Source: Paractinoplanes durhamensis (GTDB taxonomy: Bacteria > Actinomycetota > Actinomycetes > Mycobacteriales > Micromonosporaceae). From it: DNA of 64,000 nucleotides. The translations under genes and the position numbers were made by a program. Where the stretch lies: positions 18,220-82,219 of the forward strand of contig NZ_BOML01000018.1 in assembly GCF_016862175.1 (NCBI RefSeq), read 5' to 3'. The notes below the pieces were generated by a model. It worked only from the letters and a program-made list of their open reading frames with translations, was not told the origin of the DNA and did no database searches. Of the stretch, positions 37,727-47,168 are shown one piece after another. The number at the start of each line of letters is the position of its first letter. Within the stretch, counting starts at the first letter, position 1.

Positions 37727-38326
37727 GTGGGAGCGATGAGTTCTCCGCCGTTCGGCGGCAGTAACGAGATGCCGGCGGTCTTCCCGGACTGGTCTCCTTA
37801 CCAGGATCTCGATTCGGCGGCCCGGGCCTACCTGCGCGACCCCGAGGTGGCGCTGGACGCCCTCTTCGGCGTCCTGCGCGGCGCCTCGGTGCTGTGTTTC
37901 ACCCTTGAGCGCTTCGTCAACGAGGTCAACGGTGTCTGGCAGGAGGTCGTCATCTGTGACGGCAGCCGCCTCGTGCTGTGGCACGGTGAGGATGTGGCGC
38001 CCGGGGACGGCCCGGTCGGCTCGATGACCTCGTCGTTGCGGGTGGTGCCGCTGTCGACGGTGACCGAGGTGGGCTGCCGGCGGCGGCTCACCCGCACCTC
38101 GACCGGGCAGGCCCGGGTCGACAGTATCGACGTCTACCTGCTGCTCAGCTCGATCGACGACGCCGTCCCGCCGCCCGGCATGGACGAGGGCGAGGGCCGG
38201 AGCGCGCTGCGGCACGACGCGCTGCGCTTCGGCAAGACCCTGGACGACGGCGGTCCGGGGCAGATCGCCCGTCTTGAGGAGTTCTCCCGAGTTGTTGCCT
38301 CGTTGGTGGGCCGACCCACCCTGTGA
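37727..38326 (+). CDS. Conserved actinobacterial hypothetical protein
   Basis: A 199-residue soluble protein. The core (DWSPYQDLDSAARAYLRDPE, then VLCFTLERFVNEVNGVWQEV and a C-terminal helix LEEFSRVVASLV) looks folded but no domain is recognised with certainty; it resembles small actinobacterial proteins described only as DUFs. The GTG at 37727 has GGAGG five bases upstream; ATG 37736 is the alternative. It lies between trmI and the ferredoxin/mpa genes. Function unknown. Confidence 0.7.
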   Translation: MGAMSSPPFGGSNEMPAVFPDWSPYQDLDSAARAYLRDPEVALDALFGVLRGASVLCFTLERFVNEVNGVWQEVVICDGSRLVLWHGEDVAPGDGPVGSMTSSLRVVPLSTVTEVGCRRRLTRTSTGQARVDSIDVYLLLSSIDDAVPPPGMDEGEGRSALRHDALRFGKTLDDGGPGQIARLEEFSRVVASLVGRPTL

Positions 38327-38414
38327 GGCTCGTTTCGGGCATGTGACATTTTCCGCGAATCCGCGTCGCCCGGCAAAGGTTTTCGCGCGCCGGATGCGTA
38401 CTTCGGGAAGGTTG

Positions 38415-38711
38415 TCAGCCGGCGTCGGGGCCGGCGACCTCGACGTCGTCGGCGGACCGCACCACGTGGATGCAGTCGCCGGGGCACTCCTTGGCCGAGT
38501 CGATCACTTCGAGGCGTAGACGAGCCGGCACGCCGACCCGTGCGCCAGGGGATTGTCGCAGCTCACCGGCCGGATCCTTGACGTAAGCAAGGCCGTCGAT
38601 GTCGAACTCGAAGACCTCCGGTGCGTACTGCACGCAGAGCCCGTCCCCGGTGCACAGATCCTGATCCACCCAGACCTGCAACTCGTCCGTCACGGTCTCC
38701 GCCGACAACAC
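38415..38711 (-). CDS. Ferredoxin, 3Fe-4S type
   Basis: A 98-residue ferredoxin with cluster ligands Cys20, Cys26 and Cys76 (DLCTGDGLC ... AKECPGDC). The middle position is Asp23 rather than Cys, so it should hold a 3Fe-4S cluster, or a 4Fe-4S with Asp ligation as in some archaeal ferredoxins. The order CxxDxxC...CP is common in actinobacterial ferredoxins that serve P450s, but no P450 is nearby. In actinomycetes such a ferredoxin often sits divergent to mpa/arc, as here. Start GTG 38711 follows AGGAGG. Confidence 0.88.
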   Translation of the reverse strand: MLSAETVTDELQVWVDQDLCTGDGLCVQYAPEVFEFDIDGLAYVKDPAGELRQSPGARVGVPARLRLEVIDSAKECPGDCIHVVRSADDVEVAGPDAG

Positions 38712-38882
38712 GTACCTCCTGAAAATGGCCCCGGCCGACGGTACCGGATCCCTCCGACAACCAACTGGCCACTACTGACCGAATGGATCAAGACTCGGTG
38801 ACGAGGGTGTTGCATGGGTCGAAATCCCGGCCACAGCAGCTAGTGTTATCGCAAGACGTTCGAGCCCCCGGGGAGGTGGGAC

Positions 38883-40664
38883 GTGGCACGTAGCGACGAG
38901 GCGGATTCACGCGCCGCACGTTGGGAGAAAGAGGCCAACGATCTCTCCAGCCAGGTCGCGTTCCTGCAGGAGGAACTCGCCCTTGTTCGGCGAAAGTTGA
39001 CCGAAAGCCCACGACACGTCCGGCAGCTCGAGGAACGGCTCGCGGCAACGCAGGCGCAGCTGGCCCGACTGACCGAGAACAACGACCGGCTCGTGGCGAC
39101 CCTCAAGGAAGCCCGGGCCCAGATCGTCACTCTCAAGGAAGAGATTGACCGGCTCGCCCAGCCGCCCAGCGGCTACGGCGTTTTCCTGGCAGCACATGAG
39201 GACGGCACGGTCGACGTGTTCACCGGCGGCCGCAAGCTGCGGGTGGCGGTCTCACCGTCGCTCGAGGTCGAGGAGCTCCAGCGCGGGCAGGAAGTCCTGC
39301 TCAACGACGCGCTGAATGTCGTCGACGCGTTCGGGTTCGAGCGCAGTGGCGAGGTTGTCCTGCTCAAGGAGGTCCTGTCCGGGCCGAACGGGGAGCGTGG
39401 CGACCGGGCCCTCGTGGTCTCGCACGCCGACGAGGAGCGCATCGTGTTCCTCGCCGACTCGCTCGACATCGCGAAGCTGCGTGCGGGCGACTCGCTCATG
39501 ATCGAGCCCCGCTCGGCGTATGCGTACGAGCGGATCCCGAAGAGCGAGGTCGAGGAGCTCGTCCTGGAGGAGGTGCCCGACGTCGACTACACCGACATCG
39601 GTGGCCTGCACTCCCAGATCGAGCAGATCCGCGACGCGGTCGAGCTGCCGTTCCTGCATGCCGACCTGTTCCGGGAGCACCAGCTGCGCCCGCCGAAGGG
39701 CATCCTGCTCTACGGCCCGCCCGGCTGCGGCAAGACCCTGATCGCGAAGGCGGTGGCCAACTCGCTGGCCAAGAAGATCGCCGAGCGGCGTGGCGAGGAG
39801 AAGCACACCAGCTACTTCCTCAACATCAAGGGCCCGGAGCTTCTGAACAAATACGTGGGTGAGACCGAGCGGCACATCCGCCTGGTCTTCCAGCGGGCTC
39901 GGGAGAAGGCCGGCGAGGGCACCCCGGTGATCGTGTTCTTCGACGAGATGGACTCGATCTTCCGGACCCGCGGCTCGGGTGTCTCCAGCGACGTGGAAAA
40001 CACGATCGTGCCTCAGCTCCTCAGCGAGATCGACGGCGTCGAGGGCCTGGAGAACGTGATCGTGATCGGCGCGTCCAACCGGGAAGACATGATCGACCCG
40101 GCGATCCTGCGGCCCGGCCGTCTCGACGTGAAGATCAAGATCGAGCGTCCGGACGCCGAGGCGGCGAAGGACATCTTCGCCAAGTACATCCTGGCCGGCC
40201 TGCCGCTCTCGACCGACGATCTGATCGAGCACGGCAACGACCGCGACGTCACGGTGGCCGCGATGATCGAGGCCGTTGTCCTGCGGATGTACACGGAAAG
40301 CGAGGAGAACCGCTTCCTGGAGGTCACCTACGCGAACGGTGACAAGGAAGTCCTGTACTTCAAGGACTTCAACTCCGGCGCGATGATCCAGAACATCGTG
40401 GACCGCGGCAAGAAGATGGCGATCAAGGAGTTCCTCACCTCCGGGAAGAAGGGGCTGCGCCTGCAGCACCTGCTCGATTCCTGCGTCGACGAGTTCCGGG
40501 AGAACGAGGACCTGCCCAACACGACCAACCCGGACGACTGGGCCCGCATCTCCGGCAAGAAGGGCGAGCGGATCGTCTACATCCGCACGCTCGTCTCCGG
40601 TGGCAAGGGCGCCGAGGCCGGCCGCTCGATCGAGACGGCCAGCAACACCGGTCAGTACCTGTAG
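38883..40664 (+). CDS. mpa: Proteasome AAA+ ATPase Mpa/ARC
   Basis: A 593-residue ring ATPase that recognises Pup-tagged proteins, unfolds them and feeds the proteasome. It has an N-terminal coiled coil (about 12-95, [19 protein letters not shown]), two OB-fold regions (about 95-245), an AAA module with Walker A GPPGCGKT (about 278-285) and Walker [12 protein letters not shown] (about 348), and the C-terminal Gly-Gln-Tyr-Leu that docks on the alpha ring. The GTG start follows GGGAGGTGG. It begins the proteasome block, although an acyltransferase separates it from dop. A terminator follows. Confidence 0.96.
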   Translation: MARSDEADSRAARWEKEANDLSSQVAFLQEELALVRRKLTESPRHVRQLEERLAATQAQLARLTENNDRLVATLKEARAQIVTLKEEIDRLAQPPSGYGVFLAAHEDGTVDVFTGGRKLRVAVSPSLEVEELQRGQEVLLNDALNVVDAFGFERSGEVVLLKEVLSGPNGERGDRALVVSHADEERIVFLADSLDIAKLRAGDSLMIEPRSAYAYERIPKSEVEELVLEEVPDVDYTDIGGLHSQIEQIRDAVELPFLHADLFREHQLRPPKGILLYGPPGCGKTLIAKAVANSLAKKIAERRGEEKHTSYFLNIKGPELLNKYVGETERHIRLVFQRAREKAGEGTPVIVFFDEMDSIFRTRGSGVSSDVENTIVPQLLSEIDGVEGLENVIVIGASNREDMIDPAILRPGRLDVKIKIERPDAEAAKDIFAKYILAGLPLSTDDLIEHGNDRDVTVAAMIEAVVLRMYTESEENRFLEVTYANGDKEVLYFKDFNSGAMIQNIVDRGKKMAIKEFLTSGKKGLRLQHLLDSCVDEFRENEDLPNTTNPDDWARISGKKGERIVYIRTLVSGGKGAEAGRSIETASNTGQYL

Positions 40665-40686
40665 CGACACCGGTAGCGACAAGAGG

Positions 40687-40724
40687 CCGCGGGCGGAGGG
40701 GATCACCCTTCCGCCCGCGGTTTC
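40687..40724 (+). terminator. Terminator after mpa
   Basis: CCGCGGGCGGA pairs with TCCGCCCGCGG (inner GGG/CCC also pair), followed by TTTCGTT. Confidence 0.8.
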
Positions 40725-40736
40725 GTTGCACCGGGC

Positions 40737-42023
40737 ATGACCGCCCCCATTCCGGTACGCCTCGGCTGGCTGGACGCGCTCCGCGGCTACGCCGCCCTGA
40801 CCGTCGTCTGCTTCCACCTGAGCCCGCTCGTGCTCGGCAGCGAGCGGCACCTCGCGGTCATGCGCCACATCGACCTCGGGAAGTACGGCGTGCTGCTGTT
40901 CTTCCTGGTCTCCGGCTACGTCATCCCGATGTCGCTGGAGAAGCACGGCAGCCTGCGCCGCTTCTGGATCGGCCGGCTCTGCCGGATCTACCCGGCCTAC
41001 CTCTTCGCGATCGCCCTCGTCGCGGTCCTCTGCGCGGCCGGCTGGATGACCTGGCCGGCCTCGCTGCGCCAGGAGACGGTCACCGGCGTCCTCGCGCACG
41101 CCACGATGATGCCGGACCTGCTCGGCCAGCGCGGCGCCGTCCGGGTCTTCTGGACCCTCTCCTACGAGATGACGTTCTACCTGGTCGTCTCCGGGCTCTT
41201 CGCCTGGAAGTTGCACCGGCACAGCGCCTGGTGGGCGTCCGGGTTGGCAGTTCTGGCCTTCCTGGGGCCGCCCGACAACCTCTTCGGGGCCGACCCGGGG
41301 CAGCGGCGGACCACGGCGGCGGTCCTGGTCGTCGTGATCGGGCTCAGCGTCCTCGCGTACGTCAAGGATCGGTTTGTTCTTCTGGCCGGGACCGCCGGCA
41401 TCGCGTTGCTGCTGCTGCCCGCGCTCAACGGCCACGACACGAAGAACAGCACGGTCGTCGCCTCCTGGCAGGGGCTGCTGCTGCTCGCGGTGATGTTCGC
41501 CGGCACCGTGGTCTACCGGTGGCAGCACGGGCAGCTCGGCCGCCGGCCGGCGGCCATCGCGCTGACGACGGTCACGCTGAGCGTCGTCGGTGCGCATTGG
41601 ACACATCTGGGTACGACCGCGGCGCTGCGCGTCTGGGCGGCCAACGTCGGCGCCGTCGCGGTCACCTTCGCCCTCGCGTTCGCCATGCGAAACCGGCCGG
41701 TTCCGGCATTACTGACGTGGCTCGGCCGGATCAGCTACTCGCTGTACCTGCTGCACGCCGTACTGCTGTTCCAGGTCGTCCGGATCGTCCCGGATATCGG
41801 GAAGAGCGCCGGTGTGATCAGGGTCGCGGTCGGGCTCGCGTACGTGATCGTCGCTCTTGGGGTCGCCTGGGTCGCGTACCGCATGGTGGAAATCCCGGGC
41901 CAGCGGCTCGGCCGGAAGCTGACCGCCCGGCTCGACCCGCGCCCGATTCCGGCCAGTTCGATCGCCACCCAGCGTGCCGCCACCGCGACGGGGCAGGGGG
42001 AGAACGAGCGACAGAGCGTCTAG
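40737..42023 (+). CDS. Acyltransferase 3 family membrane protein
   Basis: A 428-residue membrane protein with about ten helices of the OafA/YrhL acyltransferase family: [20 protein letters not shown] contains the first-helix Arg and His of the active site, [13 protein letters not shown] the next helix, and [19 protein letters not shown] the R-R-x-x-R-I-Y-P motif. It would O-acylate a sugar or lipid at the cell surface. It is not part of the usual proteasome locus and sits alone between mpa and dop, probably a later insertion. Its stop codon is reused by the dop promoter. Confidence 0.88.
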   Translation: MTAPIPVRLGWLDALRGYAALTVVCFHLSPLVLGSERHLAVMRHIDLGKYGVLLFFLVSGYVIPMSLEKHGSLRRFWIGRLCRIYPAYLFAIALVAVLCAAGWMTWPASLRQETVTGVLAHATMMPDLLGQRGAVRVFWTLSYEMTFYLVVSGLFAWKLHRHSAWWASGLAVLAFLGPPDNLFGADPGQRRTTAAVLVVVIGLSVLAYVKDRFVLLAGTAGIALLLLPALNGHDTKNSTVVASWQGLLLLAVMFAGTVVYRWQHGQLGRRPAAIALTTVTLSVVGAHWTHLGTTAALRVWAANVGAVAVTFALAFAMRNRPVPALLTWLGRISYSLYLLHAVLLFQVVRIVPDIGKSAGVIRVAVGLAYVIVALGVAWVAYRMVEIPGQRLGRKLTARLDPRPIPASSIATQRAATATGQGENERQSV

Positions 42024-42026
42024 GCT
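42021..42026 (+). promoter_or_regulatory. -10 box made from a stop codon, dop operon
   Basis: TAGGCT begins with the TAG stop of the acyltransferase gene and ends six bases before the ATG of a 14-codon leader ORF that couples to dop. Confidence 0.6.
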
Positions 42027-42032
42027 CGATAC

Positions 42033-42077
42033 ATGAGCAGCAGCGGCGTTGTCTGGGCGGGCGGAGTGGTCGCATGA
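42033..42077 (+). CDS. Leader ORF of dop, 14 codons
   Basis: ATG at 42033 opens [14 protein letters not shown] and stops in TGA, overlapping the dop ATG by four bases (ATGA). The -10 box just upstream places the ATG at the expected transcription start, so a leaderless transcript would translate this peptide first and pass ribosomes to dop. No other ribosome site suits dop (GGAGTGGTCGC is within the leader ORF). It may be a simple leader for dop or a sensing peptide; no family known. Confidence 0.55.
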   Translation: MSSSGVVWAGGVVA

Positions 42078-43591
42078 GTGTTCGGCGAATTATGGGCACC
42101 GAGGTCGAGTACGGCATTTCGGTCCCGGGGCAGCCCGGCGCCAATCCGATGGTGACCTCCTCGCAGGTGGTCAACGCTTACGGCGCCCGTCCCGAGCTCA
42201 ATCGCGGGGGGCGCGCACGCTGGGATTACGAGGAGGAGTCGCCGCTTCGCGACGCTCGCGGATTCACCTACTCGGGCGCCGCCTACGACCCGGCCGACGC
42301 GCTCGCCGACGAGGACCTGGGCCTGGCCAACGTCATACTGACCAACGGCGCCCGGCTGTATGTGGATCACGCGCACCCGGAGTACAGCACGCCCGAGTGC
42401 ACCAACCCGCTCGACGTCGTCAAGTGGGACAAGGCCGGCGAACGGGTCATGGCCGAGGCTGCCCGCCGGGCCGCGACGATCCCGGGCACCCACCGGATCC
42501 AGCTCTACAAGAACAACACCGACAACAAGGGCGCATCGTACGGGTCGCACGAGAACTACCAGATGCGCCGGCAGACCCCGTTCGCCGACATCGTCGCCCA
42601 CCTCACGCCGTTCTTCGTGACCCGGCAGGTGTTCACCGGGGTCGGCCGGGTCGGCATCGGACAGGACGGCTCGGGGGCGGGCTTCCAGCTGTCGTCGCGC
42701 GCCGACTTCTTCGAGGTCGAGGTCGGCCTGGAGACGACGCTGAAGCGGCCGATCATCAACACCCGCGACGAGCCGCACGCGGACGCCGACAAGTACCGCC
42801 GGCTGCACGTCATCATCGGCGACGCCAACCTCTCCGAGATCGCCAGCTACCTCAAGATGGGCACCACCTCGCTGGTCCTCGCCATGATCGAGGAGAAGGT
42901 GTTCAGCGGTGACCTGGGCATCGCCGACCCGGTCAGCGAGCTCAAGTCGGTCAGCCACGACCCGACCCTCACGCACCTGATCCGGCTCCGCGACGGCCGC
43001 CGGCTCACCGCCCTCGACCTGCAGTGGGCCTACTACGAGCGGGCCCGCGCGTTCGTCGACGAGCGGCAGGGCGACGACGCCGACGAGCAGACGGCGGACG
43101 TGCTGGACCGCTGGGAGGACGTGCTCGACAAGCTCGGCCGCGACCCGATGATCCTCTCCGACAGCCTCGACTGGGTGGCCAAGCTGCGGCTGCTCGAGGG
43201 CTACCGGGAGCGGGAAAACCTGACCTGGTCGTCGCCGAAGCTGCAGCTGGTCGACCTGCAGTACGCCGACGTCCGCCCGGAGAAGGGCCTCTACCACCGC
43301 CTGGTGGCCCGTGGCTCGATGAAGACGCTGCTCGAGGACGCCGACACCCAGGCGGCGATGTACGAGCCGCCGGTGGACACCAGGGCCTACTTCCGCGGTC
43401 GCTGCCTGGCGCAGTACGCGTCCGAAGTGGTCGCGGCCAGCTGGGACTCGGTGATCTTCGATGTGGGCCGGGAGTCGCTCGTCCGGGTGCCGATGATGGA
43501 ACCCGAGCGGGGCACGAAGAAGCACGTCGGTGCGCTCTTCGACAAGTGTGAGAGCGCGAAGGACCTGCTCGAGGTCATTACTTCGCGCTGA
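42074..43591 (+). CDS. dop: Deamidase/depupylase Dop
   Basis: A 505-residue Dop that removes Pup from proteins (and, where needed, converts the Pup C-terminal Gln to Glu). It shares the PafA/glutamine-synthetase fold: GTEVEYGIS (metal-binding Glu), [15 protein letters not shown] with the nucleophile-type Asp98, the [17 protein letters not shown] nucleotide site and [17 protein letters not shown]. The insert [20 protein letters not shown] is the Dop loop, absent from PafA. Start is ATG 42074, coupled to the leader ORF. It is followed by pup as in other actinobacteria. Confidence 0.96.
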   Translation: MSVRRIMGTEVEYGISVPGQPGANPMVTSSQVVNAYGARPELNRGGRARWDYEEESPLRDARGFTYSGAAYDPADALADEDLGLANVILTNGARLYVDHAHPEYSTPECTNPLDVVKWDKAGERVMAEAARRAATIPGTHRIQLYKNNTDNKGASYGSHENYQMRRQTPFADIVAHLTPFFVTRQVFTGVGRVGIGQDGSGAGFQLSSRADFFEVEVGLETTLKRPIINTRDEPHADADKYRRLHVIIGDANLSEIASYLKMGTTSLVLAMIEEKVFSGDLGIADPVSELKSVSHDPTLTHLIRLRDGRRLTALDLQWAYYERARAFVDERQGDDADEQTADVLDRWEDVLDKLGRDPMILSDSLDWVAKLRLLEGYRERENLTWSSPKLQLVDLQYADVRPEKGLYHRLVARGSMKTLLEDADTQAAMYEPPVDTRAYFRGRCLAQYASEVVAASWDSVIFDVGRESLVRVPMMEPERGTKKHVGALFDKCESAKDLLEVITSR

Positions 43592-43690
43592 GAAACGACC
43601 CGACCGGCGCGGCGTTTTGTCACAGGCGCGCGGTAGGTTTGCGATACCCGATGTTGTGCGACTTCGGGTGGCGGAGAAGGGGGACATCCC

Positions 43691-43906
43691 ATGGCAACCA
43701 GAGACACCGGTGGTCAGTCGCAGTCCGGCAAGAGCCGCAGCGGCGAGGAGGTCGAGGACGTCACCGTCGAGGCCAACCCGGAGGTAGCCGAGCGGCACGC
43801 CGAGATCACCGAGGACGTCGACGACCTCCTTGACGAGATCGACTCGGTCCTGGAGGAGAACGCGGAGGAGTTCGTCCGCGGTTACGTCCAGAAGGGCGGG
43901 GAGTAG
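43691..43906 (+). CDS. pup: Prokaryotic ubiquitin-like protein Pup
   Basis: A 71-residue disordered tag. The conserved end ([20 protein letters not shown], then RGYVQKGGE) binds Mpa and is attached by PafA to target lysines. It ends in Gly-Gly-Glu, so Pup here is made in the active form and does not need Dop deamidation (M. tuberculosis Pup ends in Gln). A GAGAAGGGGG ribosome site precedes the ATG; a TAGGTT box at about 43633 may be its -10. Confidence 0.96.
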   Translation: MATRDTGGQSQSGKSRSGEEVEDVTVEANPEVAERHAEITEDVDDLLDEIDSVLEENAEEFVRGYVQKGGE

Positions 43907-43919
43907 AACCTTTTGTCCG

Positions 43920-44180
43920 GTCGGTAAGGGCCGGGCAACGGTTTCGCTTTCAGCCGAATTCGAGAGCATCGGCAGCGTCCGGGCGGCCCGTAAACGGGTC
44001 GTCCGGGCAATGCCTGGCGAAGCGTGGTCGCATTCGCCTGAGATGGGGCAAGCTGAGGCCCCGGGAGACCTTCAACACGTCGATCTTCTTCATCGCACCG
44101 GCCGCGTGCGCGGGATATTGTGCTTCAACTGCGACGGCGTCCTGTCGGGAATGCCGGAGCCGGTGCGATCACGTATCTGA
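43920..44180 (+). pseudogene. Endonuclease VII-like relic
   Basis: A frame open without a start codon across the pup-prcB gap ends with [20 protein letters not shown], then NCDGVLSG. This matches the core of recombination endonuclease VII/HNH proteins ([20 protein letters not shown]), a family gene found between pup and prcB in Streptomyces. Here DHCH has become DLLH, so the catalytic His and a zinc Cys are gone, and the upstream part has lost its zinc motifs and start. The stop lies ten bases before prcB. It is best read as decayed, though a small protein from ATG 44010 cannot be excluded. Confidence 0.65.
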
Positions 44181-44190
44181 AAGGAACCAC

Positions 44191-45030
44191 GTGGCAAAGG
44201 ACTTTGATCCATCCGGTCGGCTGCCGGATGTCTTCACCAATGCGGGGACGTCCTCCTTCACGCAGTTCCTGACCTATGCGGCCCCCGAGATGTTGCCCGG
44301 GCGTCGGCCGCTGCCGCCGGGCCTCGCGGGTGACCTGGCGCCGCACGGCACGACGATCGTGGCGATCGCGACCGCCGAGGGCGTGGTGATGGCGGGCGAC
44401 CGCCGGGCCACCATGGGCAACCTCATCGCGAGCCGGGACATCGAGAAGGTGCACCCCGCCGATTCGTACTCGCTGATCGGCATCGCCGGCACGGCCGGCA
44501 TCGGCATCGAGCTGATGCGGCTGTTCCAGGTCGAGCTGGAGCACTACGAGAAGATCGAGGGCATCATGCTGTCCCTCGACGGCAAGGCGAACCGCCTGGC
44601 CGGGATGGTGCGCGGCAACCTCGGCGCGGCCATGCAGGGCCTCGCGGTGGTGCCGCTGTTCGCCGGCTACGACCTGTCGCCGACCGACCCGTCCAAGGCC
44701 GGGCGGATCTTCAGCTTCGACGTGGCCGGCGGCCTCTACGAGGAGACCGGGTACGACTCGATCGGCTCCGGCTCGCTGTTCGCCAAGTCGGCGCTGAAGA
44801 AGAAGTACCGGAAGGGCGTCAGCACCGAGGACGCCGTCCGGCTGGCCGTCGAGGCGCTCTACGACGCCGCCGACGACGACACCGCGACCGGTGGACCGGA
44901 CGTGACCCGCAAGATCTACCCGGTGGTCATGTCGGCCACCGCGCAGGGCACCCGCCGGCTGACCGAGGAAGAGATCACGGCGGTGGCCGAGCAGGTCGTC
45001 GCCGGCCGCATGGAGAACCCGGGCGGCTGA
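44191..45030 (+). CDS. prcB: Proteasome beta subunit PrcB
   Basis: A 279-residue catalytic subunit. The first 53 residues are the propeptide; cleavage at [13 protein letters not shown] would expose Thr54 as the nucleophile, with the Asp (GDRRATMGN) and Lys (DIEKVHP) of the active site downstream. [20 protein letters not shown] and [19 protein letters not shown] are family motifs. Start GTG 44191 with an AAAGGA ribosome site. prcA follows after 52 bases. Confidence 0.96.
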   Translation: MAKDFDPSGRLPDVFTNAGTSSFTQFLTYAAPEMLPGRRPLPPGLAGDLAPHGTTIVAIATAEGVVMAGDRRATMGNLIASRDIEKVHPADSYSLIGIAGTAGIGIELMRLFQVELEHYEKIEGIMLSLDGKANRLAGMVRGNLGAAMQGLAVVPLFAGYDLSPTDPSKAGRIFSFDVAGGLYEETGYDSIGSGSLFAKSALKKKYRKGVSTEDAVRLAVEALYDAADDDTATGGPDVTRKIYPVVMSATAQGTRRLTEEEITAVAEQVVAGRMENPGG

Positions 45031-45082
45031 GTCCCCCTTGCACCGAGCTTTCATCTTCAGGGACGAGAGGGAGTAGCCAGCC

Positions 45083-45922
45083 GTGGCCATGCAGTTCTAC
45101 GCATCACCCGAGCAGGTCCAGCGCGACCGCTCGGAGTACGCCCGTAAGGGCATCGCCCGCGGCCGTTCCGCCGTGGTGCTGACCTACGAGGGCGGCATCC
45201 TGCTGGTCGCCGAGAACATCACCACGCTGCGCAAGATCAGCGAGATCTACGACCGGATCGGCTTCGCCGCGGTGGGCCGGTACAACGAGTTCGAAAACCT
45301 GCGCCGGGCCGGCGTGCGGATGGCCGACCTCAACGGGTACAGCTACGACCGCCGCGACGTCACCGGCCGGGGCCTGGCGAACGCGTTCACCCAGACCCTG
45401 GGTGCGATCTTCTCGGAGACCCAGAAGCCGTACGAGGTGGAGATCTGCATCGCGCAGGTCGGCGCCTCGCCGGAGGCCGACGAGCTGTACCGGATCACCT
45501 ACGACGGCTCGGTGATGGACGAGCCCGGCTTCATGGCGATGGGTGGCCAGGCCGAGGCGATCTCCACCGTGCTCCGCGAGGGGCACGACGAAGCGGCCGA
45601 CCTGCCGACCGCTCTCGCGCTGGCCGCGAAGGCACTGGGCAGCGTCGGCGGGGAGAACGGCCAGACCCGCGAGCTGGAGGCCAAGCAGCTCGAGGTGGCG
45701 GTGCTGGACCGGCGGCGCAAGGGCCGCACGTTCCGGCGGATCGCCGGCACCGCGCTGACCACGCTGCTCGGCCACGGTTCCGTCGCCGAGCAGGACCTGG
45801 GCGAGACCGACGCGGCCCCGCCGAGCCCGGCCGAGGACAAGCCGACCATCTCGGCGGCGTCGGTCGACCTGGAGGGCGCGACCGACGAGTCGGCCGACGA
45901 GGTCAACGGCGACGGTTCCTGA
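45083..45922 (+). CDS. prcA: Proteasome alpha subunit PrcA
   Basis: A 279-residue alpha subunit. [20 protein letters not shown] is the gating N-terminal helix, [20 protein letters not shown] and [20 protein letters not shown] belong to the fold. The last ~45 residues are acidic and disordered, as usual. Alpha rings cap the PrcB chamber and accept the Mpa C-terminus. GTG start with GAGGGAG upstream. A strong hairpin terminator follows. Confidence 0.96.
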   Translation: MAMQFYASPEQVQRDRSEYARKGIARGRSAVVLTYEGGILLVAENITTLRKISEIYDRIGFAAVGRYNEFENLRRAGVRMADLNGYSYDRRDVTGRGLANAFTQTLGAIFSETQKPYEVEICIAQVGASPEADELYRITYDGSVMDEPGFMAMGGQAEAISTVLREGHDEAADLPTALALAAKALGSVGGENGQTRELEAKQLEVAVLDRRRKGRTFRRIAGTALTTLLGHGSVAEQDLGETDAAPPSPAEDKPTISAASVDLEGATDESADEVNGDGS

Positions 45923-45948
45923 CCTTTTCGGCGTTTCCCGACATCAGC

Positions 45949-45982
45949 GACACAGGGTGCGACTTCGGTCGCGCCCTGTGTC
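45949..45982 (+). terminator. Terminator of the prcBA operon
   Basis: GACACAGGGTGCGAC pairs with GTCGCGCCCTGTGTC (one G-T pair) around a TTCG loop, 27 bases after prcA. Confidence 0.88.
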
Positions 45983-46024
45983 GTAGCCAGCCGTGCCGGA
46001 CCGCGTGCACCTCGGGCGCCACGC

Positions 46025-46082
46025 GGCAGCCCTGGGCGATGGCGGTGATGCCGCCGGCGCCGAGGACGAGTGCGGAATCCAT
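46025..46082 (-). pseudogene. Possible N-terminal relic of a patatin-like protein
   Basis: From ATG 46082 about 17 codons read DSALVLGAGGITAIA, like the oxyanion-hole start (ALVLGGGG.TGIAWE) of patatin-like phospholipases; the similarity then ends. The frame runs on into the prcA terminator and is not credible there. It may be a deletion remnant next to the RmlB-like gene. Confidence 0.35.
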
Positions 46083-46103
46083 GGGTCCATGGGTAGCACG
46101 CGG

Positions 46104-47039
46104 CTATGACAGAAGCGGTCGCCACCAGGTGGGGTTCGCGCGGTACCAGTCGATCGTGGCGGCCAGGCCGGCGGTGAACTCGACGTGCGGGCGCCAGCCC
46201 AGCTCGCGGCGGATCTTGTCGTCGTCGAGGGCCCGGCGGTGGTCGGTGGTCCGGCCGTCCGGGACCGTGGCGACGTGCTCCCAGCCGAGGCCGAACTCGG
46301 CCAGGATCAGCTCGGTCAGGTCGCGTTCGGCCAGCTCGACGCTGCCGGCGATGTGATAGATCTCGCCCGGCCGGCCCGCCGTCAGCGCCAGCGCGATGCC
46401 GTGGCAGTGGTCGTCGACGTGCAGCCAGTCGCGCACCCGGCCGCCGTCGCCGCTCAGTGCGGCCGCGCGCCCGTCCAGCAGGCTCGTGACGAGCCGGGGG
46501 ACGGTCCGCCCGGGGTGTTGATAGGGGCCGTAGTTGTCGCTGCACCGGGTCACCACGACCGGCAGGCCGTGGGTGCGGTGGTAGGCCAGGGCCATCAGGT
46601 CGGCGCCGGCCTTGCCGGCCGCCTCCGGGGTGGTCGGGGCGAGCGGGGCGCGCTCGGCCCAGGCGCCGGTGTCGATCGAGCCGTACACGTCGCCGGTGGA
46701 GACGTGCAGGAAGCGGGCCACGTCGTGCCGCCGGGCGGCCTCCAGCAGCACCTGGACCCCGGCCACGTCGGAGGCGGCGCCGGCCGAGGCGAAGTGCACC
46801 ACGGCGTCGTGGCCGCGCAGGGCGGCCTCCACCACCGGGGCGTCGACGGCGTCGGCCGGCACGAAATCGAGGCGCTTGCTCTCGGCCACCAGGCCGAGGG
46901 CGGCGAGGCTTCCGCCGTACGCAAGCTTGTCGAGGACCGTGACCGACGCACCCTCCAGGCCCGGCAACCGGTCCGCCAGGACCGCGCGCACGAAGTGCGA
47001 TCCGATGAATCCGGCGCCGCCGGTGATCAAGAGGTTCAT
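46104..47039 (-). CDS. RmlB-like NAD-binding protein, altered active site
   Basis: A 311-residue extended SDR closest to dTDP-glucose 4,6-dehydratases: LLITGGAGFIGSHFVRAVLA (dinucleotide fold), TVLDKLAYGGSLAAL, SDNYGPYQHPGRTVPRLVTS, VRDWLHVDDHCHGI and GWRPHVEFTAGL. Three catalytic positions differ: the usual STDEVYG is STGDVYG, and PYSASKAGSD is PEAAGKAGAD, so the catalytic Tyr is Glu and the Asp-Glu pair is Gly-Asp. It may act as an epimerase-like or non-catalytic protein. It interrupts the prcA-pafA region; no other sugar genes are near. Confidence 0.8.
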   Translation of the reverse strand: MNLLITGGAGFIGSHFVRAVLADRLPGLEGASVTVLDKLAYGGSLAALGLVAESKRLDFVPADAVDAPVVEAALRGHDAVVHFASAGAASDVAGVQVLLEAARRHDVARFLHVSTGDVYGSIDTGAWAERAPLAPTTPEAAGKAGADLMALAYHRTHGLPVVVTRCSDNYGPYQHPGRTVPRLVTSLLDGRAAALSGDGGRVRDWLHVDDHCHGIALALTAGRPGEIYHIAGSVELAERDLTELILAEFGLGWEHVATVPDGRTTDHRRALDDDKIRRELGWRPHVEFTAGLAATIDWYRANPTWWRPLLS

Positions 47040-47156
47040 CGCATCGCCGATTTTAGCTCCGGTGTCGTGGCCGGCACTCGATCCGGTGACCTGGGGGTGG
47101 ACGCGCAGTGCCGGGGAATGCGCGGCTGGTGACTGCCAATGGATGCCGGATGAGGC

Positions 47157-47162
47157 TAGTGT
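47157..47162 (+). promoter_or_regulatory. -10 box, leaderless pafA
   Basis: TAGTGT ends six bases before the ATG at 47169; no ribosome site is present. Confidence 0.55.
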
Positions 47163-47168
47163 TTCGAC

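Noticed and set aside
39252..41606. 784-residue minus-strand frame
   Set aside because: Antisense to mpa and the acyltransferase; no motifs.
43830..43919. Start of the endonuclease VII-like frame inside pup
   Set aside because: The frame overlaps the pup coding region in another phase and is not a plausible protein there.
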